Source: Bacteroidota bacterium (GTDB lineage: Bacteria > Bacteroidota > Ignavibacteria > Kryptoniales > JAKASW01). Taken from it: DNA of 35,021 nucleotides. Below the pieces are notes generated by a model. The model worked only from the letters and a program-made list of their open reading frames with translations, did no database searches and was not told where the DNA came from. A program made the position numbers and the translations under genes. The first letter of the stretch is position 1. Every line of letters begins with the position of its first letter. Location of the stretch: assembly GCA_021794075.1 (NCBI GenBank), contig JAJYRM010000041.1, forward strand, positions 1 through 35,021. Reading direction: 5' to 3'. Shown piece after piece: positions 10,147 through 17,532 of this stretch.

Positions 10147-10650
10147 TCAATTGTACGCGACGCTTAACGTAAATGTCCCGTTATATGAGCCCGGAGGTTG
10201 ATTCGCCGGGACCGAGCCCACACTTCCACCGAGCCAAAAATAGAAATTGGCAACTGAATAATTCGCTCCTCCCAACGTGATCGAGGCACCGCTGCTGATG
10301 GACGGCGCCGATGCTTGGCTCGCAGAACTGGAATCCCCAATCACCGTGGAGGCGAAAGTCAGCGATCCACCATTTGACCCGATAAGGGACACGGGCAAAT
10401 AAGTAACGCTTATACTTGAGCTGCCGTTACCGGTCAGAGTAAACATAATCGGGCTGGTCGATGCGGAAACAGCTGCCGGGGTTGTCCCTGCCACCATTGT
10501 GCCCAGGTTTAACGTCGCGGTGCTAACCGTTAGAGTGATACCTTTAATAACCTCACCATTTATAGATACGCCCGCGCTGGCGGTGTTTTGAGCTGACGCC
10601 AAACCGAATGTCCCGAGTAGTATCGCCGCCGCCAAAATAATTCTTTTCAT
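10147..10650 (-). CDS. Small secreted DUF4402-like protein
   Basis: A 167-residue protein with a clear signal peptide (MKRIILAAAILLGTFGLASA, cut before QNTASAG). The mature part is rich in Ser, Thr, Ala and Gly. It has the layout of DUF4402 domains: an early strand with NLGTMVAG, a middle SITLGGANYSV, and the family-like ending PPGSYNGTFTLSVAYN. Function of the family is not established; members are exported and beta-rich. It has its own terminator and shares a 350-base divergent intergenic region with the GT21-like gene, so it is probably monocistronic. AGGA is present upstream but 11 bases from the ATG. Confidence 0.72.
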   Translation of the reverse strand: MKRIILAAAILLGTFGLASAQNTASAGVSINGEVIKGITLTVSTATLNLGTMVAGTTPAAVSASTSPIMFTLTGNGSSSISVTYLPVSLIGSNGGSLTFASTVIGDSSSASQASAPSISSGASITLGGANYSVANFYFWLGGSVGSVPANQPPGSYNGTFTLSVAYN

Positions 10651-10999
10651 TTGATAACCGATCCTGCATTTTAAAGAGAGTCTGCTGATTCTAGCCAGAC
10701 CCGTTTTATCTGTAACATTAACTCACTTTTTGTGAACATACTATAAATCAACAACAGGCATGCCGCGACCAAAACCTCGAAAACAACTGAGAAAATGTGT
10801 TTTGAAGTAGCAGCCCGCGCACGCGTTACGAATTAGTAACACATAGTAACAAAAGGTTAACATCACCTCTTCCAGCTCATCAATGGGGGAAAAGACCAAT
10901 CCAGGATCAGCCCCACAAAAAGAATCGGAAGCTTCACACAATATTCATTCCAATTTCACACTACTTCGTTTAATTGGAGGTGATGAAGGAAGGAACAGA
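10651..10999. other. Divergent promoter region with short direct repeats
   Basis: About 350 bases between divergently transcribed genes. On the minus strand TGTTACTA occurs twice exactly ten bases apart (plus-strand TAGTAACA at 10834-10841 and 10844-10851), next to a GTTAC...GTAAC inverted pair (10825-10840). A plus-strand reading frame runs through the right half (from 10883), but it lacks a ribosome binding site and looks non-coding before 11000. Confidence 0.4.
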
Positions 11000-12142
11000 A
11001 TGCGGGAACTAGCGGCTATCTTGGTGGGATTGGGATTGACTTACTATCTTGCAACTCTGTCGGCGACGATCTTCAAAATCTATTTCACGAAGAAGAGGAA
11101 GACTAGCGGAAATGAAAATTTCCTTCCTCCGATTTCCATTTTGAAACCTGTAAACGGAATTGACGCGGACCTTCTTCAAAACCTGCTGTCATTTGTTAAC
11201 CAGGATTATCCGAACTACGAGATTATCATCGGAGTACAATCACACACGGATCCCGCAATCGGACTTGTGAGAAAATTACGGACTGATTTCCCCAATAAGA
11301 AAATCAAATACGCCGTCAGTGAACAGCTACTAGGATATAATCCAAAGGTGAACAATCTCTACGGAATGCTTCCCCTGGCCGAAAATGATTTCATGGTTAT
11401 AAGCGATAGCAATGTGAACGCCGACGCAAATTACCTGAGAGAAAACATAAAGTATTTTCGCGATGAGAATGTCGGTCTCGTCACGAATTTGATAAAAGGG
11501 ATAGGTGGACAGAGCGTAGGGGCCCTGTTCGAGAATCTGCACCTCAATTCATTCGTGATTGGAAACATCAGTCTCCTCGACCTGGCAGAGCGAGAAATCG
11601 TCGTCGGCAAATCCATTTTCTTCAGAAAGTCGCAGTTCGACCGTCTGGGTGGAATCATGGAATTGAGGAACTACCTCGCGGAAGATTACCTGATGGGAAT
11701 GATGTATAAGAAGAACGGTTACCGCGTCATTGTTTCGCCGCTGACCATAAGCACAACCAATCACTCATGGAATTTCAATAAATTCCTGAATCGTCACACC
11801 AGATGGGCGCAGCTGAGATGGAACCTAAACAAGCCCGCTTATATCGGCGAACTGCTTATGAATTTTCCGCTGTGGTCATTGATATTCGCAGCCATCTCAG
11901 GATTCTCGTATGAAACTTCACTAGTGACCGCTCTTTGCTGGGCCGCGAAAATTTCAGGCGACGCGTTTTTGAACGCCGCCCTCTCGACAGGGATTGGAAT
12001 CAATCAGTGCCTCGCCGCTCCCATAAAGGACATCGTCATCGCCTTACTCTGGCCCGTTCCACTTATCAATAGAAAGACTAACTGGCGCGGAAATCCGGTG
12101 AGGATAACTCATAAAACGCTCTTGCTTCCGTCGAACAATTAG
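11000..12142 (+). CDS. GT21-type glycosyltransferase (ceramide glucosyltransferase / HpnI-like)
   Basis: A 380-residue membrane-bound GT-A glycosyltransferase resembling ceramide glucosyltransferase and hopanoid HpnI. A first hydrophobic helix (about 5-28) precedes the catalytic domain. Signatures are GYNPKVNNL (112-120), the metal-site motif D136-S-N, the AED triplet (227-229), and the (Q/R)xxRW motif R265-H-T-R-W269. It ends with hydrophobic segments (about 286-315, 335-355) and NWRGNPVRI, as in GT21 enzymes. It probably glycosylates a lipid on the cytoplasmic face. The ATG at 11000 was chosen because AAGGAAGGA lies six to seven bases upstream and the first helix starts there. The longer reading frame from 10883 adds an atypical polar stretch. 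Acceptor and sugar are unknown. Confidence 0.8.
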   Translation: MRELAAILVGLGLTYYLATLSATIFKIYFTKKRKTSGNENFLPPISILKPVNGIDADLLQNLLSFVNQDYPNYEIIIGVQSHTDPAIGLVRKLRTDFPNKKIKYAVSEQLLGYNPKVNNLYGMLPLAENDFMVISDSNVNADANYLRENIKYFRDENVGLVTNLIKGIGGQSVGALFENLHLNSFVIGNISLLDLAEREIVVGKSIFFRKSQFDRLGGIMELRNYLAEDYLMGMMYKKNGYRVIVSPLTISTTNHSWNFNKFLNRHTRWAQLRWNLNKPAYIGELLMNFPLWSLIFAAISGFSYETSLVTALCWAAKISGDAFLNAALSTGIGINQCLAAPIKDIVIALLWPVPLINRKTNWRGNPVRITHKTLLLPSNN

Positions 12143-12235
12143 CGCAACAAAACCGGGGTACTCTGGCGAGAGGTACAAGAAATTTCGTCTCCTTCCTCCA
12201 CACCTCATTTGACACAAAGTCCCTTTCCAGCGCGC

Positions 12236-13450
12236 TTATTCTCCGCCAACGACAAGTTCATGTATGTCAAACGCGCCTGTCTTCGGAAGATTACGGTATC
12301 CCATCTCCGCGAGCGAAAGTAGCCTTTCGTTCGTTCGATTTTCTGCCAGCCATTTCGGGAATCCGGAGATCTCCGGTAGATCGACCGCACATCCGTTGTC
12401 AATGAGGTACTCCCGATTTCCCGCTTCGTGGGCACCGATAGGTGGAAGGAACAACATCGGTATACCGAGCGCCGCATAGAAGACCATTTCGCTCGGCTTG
12501 GTTATAACAAGATCGGTTGACTTGAGTGCCTCATTGAACAGATCGAAGGAGTGGAAAATATCTCTGTCGAAGATTATTTGAACCTGCTCCGAGTCATAGA
12601 GACCATACCTATTAAACAAACGCTCCACGTCGGCGAAGACTTTGTCATTGTCGCCGCATGACACAACGAGGCGAAGGCTTCCATCCTTGATTTGGTCGAA
12701 CATCGACTTAACCAGCTCCTCGAAGGCATTGAAGTACGCGCCGGACCCGCTAAACGGAAACATTATCGAAAGCGGGGCTTGGGAATCACGCCGAAGTCGG
12801 CCCTTTCTCGCGTCCAGAGTCGAGACGAGAGTGTGCATGTCCTTCGCTCCCGTGTCGGCGACAGGAAGCGGGAACCCCGTCACGTGTATCCGTTCGGGGC
12901 GAACCCCGTAAGAAACAAGCCTGTCGGCTGACTTCGAGATCGGGACCATGTACTCGATGCTCCCTGCTTTCGGATCGACCGGCACCCACACCCTGTGGAA
13001 ATCAGTGTCACAGAGGAGAAGGAAATTCTTTCCTGGATATTTCCGGTAGACGGAAAACATTGCGTGTAGATAGAATGTGTGGAGAAGTGAAGGGACTTGG
13101 CCGTCAAGTGAATCAAAGAATGGCCTGCCCATCCCAAACTTATCAAGGACGTGGACAAACTTTGATGCCGCCATCGACGGAGGAGTGTTGCCTTCGGGAA
13201 TTCTCAAGATTCCTTCAAACCAGTTATACAGAAGCTTGTTTTTCCCATCTGCCTCCCTTGAGGCTTGAGTATGGGTGTTCTGAGCGCCGTTCCAAATTAT
13301 CTTGTCGACCCTGCCGACATATGGTTCGCGATCTACTCTGACTACTGCCGCGTGCCCATAGCCTGCGATGTTGTGCGCGGCTCTCATATGCCCGAAGCCC
13401 ATAAGGGCAGTAGTGATGATATACTTGCTGGTTTCAACCTTCTGCGACAT
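12236..13450 (-). CDS. GT-B glycosyltransferase, GT28/MGDG-synthase-like
   Basis: About 404 residues. The N-terminus has a glycine/histidine loop, TALMGFGHMRAAHNI, resembling the first loop of MurG/MGDG-synthase enzymes. The C-terminal half reads ITKPSEMVFYAALGIPMLFL followed by PPIGAHEAGNREYL, the donor-nucleotide region typical of GT28 (a KPS/PGE-type loop, then a conserved N). No signal peptide or membrane helix is evident, so it is probably peripheral on the inner membrane. The ATG at 13450 starts five codons after an in-frame TTG at 13465. Neither has a good ribosome binding site. It is last in the same-direction series after the dehydrogenase, 304 bases behind it, with its own likely promoter region. 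The donor and acceptor are unknown, and the family assignment is moderate. Confidence 0.6.
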   Translation of the reverse strand: MSQKVETSKYIITTALMGFGHMRAAHNIAGYGHAAVVRVDREPYVGRVDKIIWNGAQNTHTQASREADGKNKLLYNWFEGILRIPEGNTPPSMAASKFVHVLDKFGMGRPFFDSLDGQVPSLLHTFYLHAMFSVYRKYPGKNFLLLCDTDFHRVWVPVDPKAGSIEYMVPISKSADRLVSYGVRPERIHVTGFPLPVADTGAKDMHTLVSTLDARKGRLRRDSQAPLSIMFPFSGSGAYFNAFEELVKSMFDQIKDGSLRLVVSCGDNDKVFADVERLFNRYGLYDSEQVQIIFDRDIFHSFDLFNEALKSTDLVITKPSEMVFYAALGIPMLFLPPIGAHEAGNREYLIDNGCAVDLPEISGFPKWLAENRTNERLLSLAEMGYRNLPKTGAFDIHELVVGGE

Positions 13451-13754
13451 AGCTGTAATTTTCAATCCGAAATTAGAATAATAGTTTGAGCTTTTAGATG
13501 GGCAAGAGGATTTTGTTGGTTAATATAGGATTCAACAAAATATCAAACAACGTCTCGCTATAGCATCGGAGTCCACTTCGAAGCGACGGGGGTCGCTCGA
13601 AAGACCACCCCGGATGAGTCCGTCGCACTTAAATCGACGTTTCATTTGAGATTTGACCAATGGCGATCACCGGCAAGCTGAAGAACCGTGGACCGACATC
13701 GTGCCGCATAGGTCAACTCTGTCGATCCACTCTCTGGTCTTATCTAATTGTTTT
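13451..13754. other. Upstream region of the GT-B gene with a 9-bp inverted repeat
   Basis: About 300 bases between two minus-strand genes. It contains the perfect inverted repeat ATTTTGTTG (13510-13518) and CAACAAAAT (13533-13541) with a 14-base AT-rich spacer holding TATATTA on the minus strand. That is placed about 60 bases before the GT-B start, as an operator over a promoter would be. The rest is GC-rich and unremarkable. Confidence 0.45.
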
Positions 13755-14855
13755 TTACCACTCGATAACCGCTTTTATCTCGTCGTCGCCGTGATGCGAA
13801 AACGCGGACGAGAAGTCGTCGAACTTATGTCTGTTGGTTATTAGCTTGTTGAGATGGTCACCCCAGAGTAGTTTCGCGTGCGCGAGGTCATCAACCGCGA
13901 ACTGGAAGTGATCGCGGGCGGCGTTCACGCTGCCGATCATTACCTGATTTTTGAGCACGAGACGTCTTATGAGGTCCGCCCCGTCGATCTGAAGCGGACG
14001 ATCTCCGCCGGGAACGCCGGTCAATACGTATACGCCGTTCATCGCAAGGGCATCGAGCAGATTGAACTCAACAGGAGCTACTCCGGTGGCATCGAAGACA
14101 AGATCCATCGGCACCACTGAGTCAGCGACTTTCTGAGCAGGGATTTTTCGACCGTCGAGATATTTTCCGCCTATCTTCTCGAACCATTGAGGGCGCACGC
14201 TCTTTTCGTCGACGATATCTAGCCCGTACACGTCTGCCCCACGGAGCACGAGAGCGATCGCGGCCAGTAGGCCGATCGGGCCGAGCCCAGCGACTAGACA
14301 TTTCTTACCGTAAAGCCAATCCGGCGTCGAGCCCGCGTCAGGAAGGCGCGACGTCTGTATTCTCACAGCCTCGTCTATTGCCTTCTCGGCAACAGAAGTC
14401 GGCTCCGTCAGCACACCGATCTCTTCCAGATCGGAAGGAACGTGAACGATGTACTGCTCCTTGTCTACAACATATTCCGTCTGGTAGCCGTCCAGGCCCC
14501 AGATACCACGCTCGTGATAATCTCCGGTCAGGCACATGTCGGAGCGGTTCATGAGACATGGAAGGCATTTTCCGCATCCCCTCCTTACCGTGAAAACGAT
14601 GTAGTCGTCTTTCTTTACTCTCGTCACAGACTTCCCCGTTTCCACGACTCTTCCAAACATTTCATGCCCCATCACAAGATCCGTGGAGCCTTTCGGGGCC
14701 AGCGACCGGCCGCCGGATGCCTCTTCCCTGTCGGTTCCACATATCCCGACTCTAATTACTTTTACCTTCACCTCATCGGGCGCGCCGATACTCGGCTCAG
14801 GCCGATCTACAAGACTTACGTTAGTTGTTCCGGGTTTAATTCCTATTGCTTTCAT
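13755..14855 (-). CDS. Zinc-dependent glucose/galactose 1-dehydrogenase-like enzyme (MDR family)
   Basis: A 366-residue medium-chain dehydrogenase closest in pattern to archaeal-type glucose 1-dehydrogenases, which oxidise aldoses to lactones with NAD(P)+. Catalytic-zinc motifs are GICGTDREE and MGHEMFGRVVETG. The structural-zinc lobe CGKCLPCLMNRSDMC keeps all four cysteines. RGIWGLDGYQTEYVV is a family hallmark, and the Rossmann loop is VAGLGPIGLLAAIAL. AGGAG lies two bases before a first ATG and five before a second, so I start at the second (14855). This ribosome binding site overlaps the stop of the broken NPCBM-like frame, which ties it to the alpha-galactosidase gene upstream. A role in oxidising released galactose or glucose is inferred from that context. 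Confidence 0.82.
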   Translation of the reverse strand: MKAIGIKPGTTNVSLVDRPEPSIGAPDEVKVKVIRVGICGTDREEASGGRSLAPKGSTDLVMGHEMFGRVVETGKSVTRVKKDDYIVFTVRRGCGKCLPCLMNRSDMCLTGDYHERGIWGLDGYQTEYVVDKEQYIVHVPSDLEEIGVLTEPTSVAEKAIDEAVRIQTSRLPDAGSTPDWLYGKKCLVAGLGPIGLLAAIALVLRGADVYGLDIVDEKSVRPQWFEKIGGKYLDGRKIPAQKVADSVVPMDLVFDATGVAPVEFNLLDALAMNGVYVLTGVPGGDRPLQIDGADLIRRLVLKNQVMIGSVNAARDHFQFAVDDLAHAKLLWGDHLNKLITNRHKFDDFSSAFSHHGDDEIKAVIEW

Positions 14856-14863
14856 CATTTCTC

Positions 14864-15263
14864 CTATCTGGTCGTATTATCGAGCTTCACATTGATCCAT
14901 TCTGCCAGCTCTGCACCACTCCTATCTCCGTTACGAATATACTTAAGATTGCATTCCCCTTCCGTTTCATGTCGATCAAGGCAGGAAGGAACGCGGAGCC
15001 GAATGAAACCGGTCCGCCATGAAGGATTTCGTGGCCGTCACCGTAGACAAAGAACTCAATGCTTGCGCTCATGCTGCCCGTTTTTATTATCCACCCCCAC
15101 CATGGCAGCGAACTTTGCATATAAATCAATAACGCCAGAATCTTCTTTGTAGTTCGCGCGGCCGATGATAATAGCTTCATAGCGGGAACCACCTGCCGAG
15201 ATCTAAAGCCCGGCACGTGAGCTGTCTTCCAGATAAATCCGCTTCCGGTTGGTTAATGTTGTC
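14864..15263 (-). pseudogene. Frameshifted NPCBM-like carbohydrate-binding domain
   Basis: Directly behind the alpha-galactosidase-like stop, fragments of an NPCBM-type domain can be read in two frames. One frame gives GVIDLYAKFAAMVGVDNKNG (about 15145-15080). The next gives GSMSASIEFFVYGDGHEI and then AILSIFVTE (about 15080-14930). The first frame returns with GDRSGAELAEWINVKL and a TAG at 14866-14864. The frame changes fall near the A-rich run at 15079-15092 and near 14925-14940. Together they match the order of an NPCBM domain (sheet, VGVD, VEFxVYGDG, VTD, W...VKL). It may be a lost C-terminal domain of the enzyme upstream. Sequencing or assembly indels could mimic this. Confidence 0.6.
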
Positions 15264-17399
15264 TCATTTATCCGGAGTTTGCGGAAGAAGTTTCGTTAAC
15301 TCGAAGCTCGTGGAATCCGCTTTGTCACTCTCAATCCCGTCTTCCCATACCGTTTTAACGCTGACATGGTATACGGAGTCCGGATTGAGTCCGGTCAGCG
15401 GGAAAATATTCGTCGGAGTGTAACCCGCGATTCGACCGTTCAGATATACGTTGTAACCAAAATTCAAGTTGTATTGGTTAGCCCAACTCAACATAGCGCC
15501 GTTGAGCCCTTCGGCGTGAATGCTCAGGCCGTAAGGAGTATTGACAGGGTAGCGGTAATATGAAGCCGGCGCAAAGCTGACGCGCCACTTGATTTCCGTG
15601 GTACGCGGAGAAGTAAATTCAACCTTAGCCCATCCCTGATGGTCAACGACTCGCACTTTGAGATTCCCCGCGCTCGCGCCGCTTACGATGAAGTTCTTTC
15701 CGCGAGGGAACGCGAAGTACACGGCATATCTCTCTCCGGCGATCACCTTGCTCTCGCCGTGGAAGTCGGTCCCGCCACTGTTCGAACTGAGCGACACGAG
15801 GTCGGTATATCCCTGCGTGATGTGCCGGTTGGTGGATATCAATTGTATTTTACCGTTGCTATGAACAAGCGTAAGAACCCGGCAGCTTGTCGGCGGAATT
15901 GTGACGGCCATACCTTTTCGCCATGCGCCAAGGTATTCTTTGTTCCAGAAGTCGAACACCTGCACGAGCGAAGAGTCGCTGTAGCCGAGATCTTTCCAAT
16001 TCAGGAAGATTGTCTTAGTATTTTCCTGATTGAAATTGAAGAACCCAACCACATCGTAATTTCTGCCAAGGTGGTTTATCTTAAGGTCCCAGATGTGTTT
16101 GAGTTTCTTCGATGGGAATAGGTCGAGCGGACGGATGTTCTGAGCGGGGAACACAGCTTTGAGTATCCTTACCCTGGCGGAAGAGAGATCGGTTAGCCGG
16201 TCGCTCGCCATGAGCGCCTCCCCGGTAAGCCCCTGCATTGTCGCCCAGGCGCGAGCCTGGTCCAGCGTCAATGGATACCTGAGGAGCATCGCGTCGGGGT
16301 CACTGTACCAGACAACATTGTTCAGAAAATTCCAGTGCATCGTCGCCGTGAGTGATGTCATGAAGCCGCTCCATCCGAGAACCACATCGCCGCCGGTCCT
16401 CGAACCGTTCATGATACCGATGCCTTCCTTCGGTATTCCCCAGCAACCAAGTAGGTATCTATTTTCCCCGATGGTATTTCTGATTGTCTCAAGAGTAGCC
16501 CGGTAGAGTGAATCCGCGTTTGTCGAAGGATGTTTCATGTATGCCTCTTTCTCGCGGTATTGCTGAATGACTATCGGTTGACCATCGATCTTGAAGTAAT
16601 CGTATCCCCACCCTTTCAGCATCGTGAAGAGGCTCCTGAGATAATTGAGTCCCTCAGTTGAAGAAGGATCGACGAGATACATTCCCTCCCAAGTCCTGGA
16701 AACTGAAGTATCGGAATTGAGTATGAACGCCCCCGGGTGGTCTCTTACCACAGTCGGGCTGCTCTGTCCCTGCGGGGCTAACCAGATACCCGGCGTTAGT
16801 CCGAAGCTCTTGATATACGACGCAAGTTTGTTCATTCCCGGCGCGAACCTCTCGTTCACTTTGAACCAGTTCCTGTTGTCTCCAGCGCCATGTCCTTTTC
16901 CCTGCCAACCGTCGTCAATCTGGACGAACTTCGCACCGTAAGCCTTCAGGTTTTTCGCGATCCAACGCGCGTTCTGTCTTATCTGGCTGGCATCAACGGT
17001 CTGGTAATAATAGTACCATGAACACCAGCCCGATGGAGGGAGCGGAAAATATTTCTTATCGATCGGCTTATAAAATTTTATGCCGAGCGAATCCCGGTAA
17101 TAGTTCTTTATCACCCTCCCGTCATTTAGAATGACTTCATCTTTTGCCGGATCGAACTCGCCATCGGCGAGAGGGGTCTTGACATCTCCCAGGGTCATCA
17201 CGAATAAATCCTTATTTGCGCCCTCATGTATTCTACACGGAATTGGGTATGGCCAGATCCTCGACTCGCGGTCGGTCGGCAGGGTGGCCACGGACGACGT
17301 TCGCGGACTGCTCGCCCCGAAAAACAGCGCCGAGGCAATCACGAGAAGCGTCCCCCAACTCGCGCGATTTGACAATAGTGGGTGACCGGATTTATTCAT
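15264..17399 (-). CDS. Secreted alpha-galactosidase-like glycoside hydrolase (GH27/GH36, clan GH-D)
   Basis: A 711-residue exported enzyme. An N-terminal hydrophobic segment (about 15-30) looks like a signal peptide. The (beta/alpha)8 barrel begins at PPSGWCSWYYYY (121-132), continues with FVQIDDGWQ (158-166), and holds the expected nucleophile D272 in DYFKIDG. RTGGDVVLGW (334-343) and WYSDPDAMLLR (364-374) carry the acid/base region. These are clan GH-D landmarks shared by alpha-galactosidases. A beta-sandwich follows, then a fibronectin-III-like domain near 610-700 (VYLNGRIAGYTP, GLNPDSVYHVSV). AGGAG lies seven bases before the ATG. The stop at 15264 is immediately followed by a frameshifted NPCBM-like domain, so the protein may be shortened. 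Substrate sugar is inferred from family only. Confidence 0.85.
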   Translation of the reverse strand: MNKSGHPLLSNRASWGTLLVIASALFFGASSPRTSSVATLPTDRESRIWPYPIPCRIHEGANKDLFVMTLGDVKTPLADGEFDPAKDEVILNDGRVIKNYYRDSLGIKFYKPIDKKYFPLPPSGWCSWYYYYQTVDASQIRQNARWIAKNLKAYGAKFVQIDDGWQGKGHGAGDNRNWFKVNERFAPGMNKLASYIKSFGLTPGIWLAPQGQSSPTVVRDHPGAFILNSDTSVSRTWEGMYLVDPSSTEGLNYLRSLFTMLKGWGYDYFKIDGQPIVIQQYREKEAYMKHPSTNADSLYRATLETIRNTIGENRYLLGCWGIPKEGIGIMNGSRTGGDVVLGWSGFMTSLTATMHWNFLNNVVWYSDPDAMLLRYPLTLDQARAWATMQGLTGEALMASDRLTDLSSARVRILKAVFPAQNIRPLDLFPSKKLKHIWDLKINHLGRNYDVVGFFNFNQENTKTIFLNWKDLGYSDSSLVQVFDFWNKEYLGAWRKGMAVTIPPTSCRVLTLVHSNGKIQLISTNRHITQGYTDLVSLSSNSGGTDFHGESKVIAGERYAVYFAFPRGKNFIVSGASAGNLKVRVVDHQGWAKVEFTSPRTTEIKWRVSFAPASYYRYPVNTPYGLSIHAEGLNGAMLSWANQYNLNFGYNVYLNGRIAGYTPTNIFPLTGLNPDSVYHVSVKTVWEDGIESDKADSTSFELTKLLPQTPDK

Positions 17400-17532
17400 T
17401 TTGGATCTCCTGTTTCTGAATTTGAATTTAGATATTTCATGAATACTTTTCCTGAGGCGGGCGTACTCCCTCTCTTATTCGATGTGACAAACGAGGGCGT
17501 GAAAGGTGTGCCCCGACGATGAAGAAGGTCGA

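Noticed and set aside
10854-10864. AGGTTAACATC shared with 24225-24235, both upstream of plus-strand genes
   Set aside because: Repeated 11-mers are expected by chance many times in 35 kb; distance to the two starts differs (about 140 and 20 bases).
10883-10999. N-terminal extension of the GT21-like gene
   Set aside because: The 39 extra residues are polar and unlike GT21 N-termini; the strong AAGGAAGGA site points to ATG 11000.
14442-15152. Plus-strand frame of 236 codons across the dehydrogenase start and the NPCBM remnant
   Set aside because: It runs antisense through an unmistakable dehydrogenase and over its ribosome binding site; composition is unlike a protein.
14887-15216. Minus-strand 109-codon frame taken as a separate small gene
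   Set aside because: Its middle is the NPCBM-like strand set, while its two ends are out of frame with the rest of the domain; it is part of the broken domain, not an independent gene.
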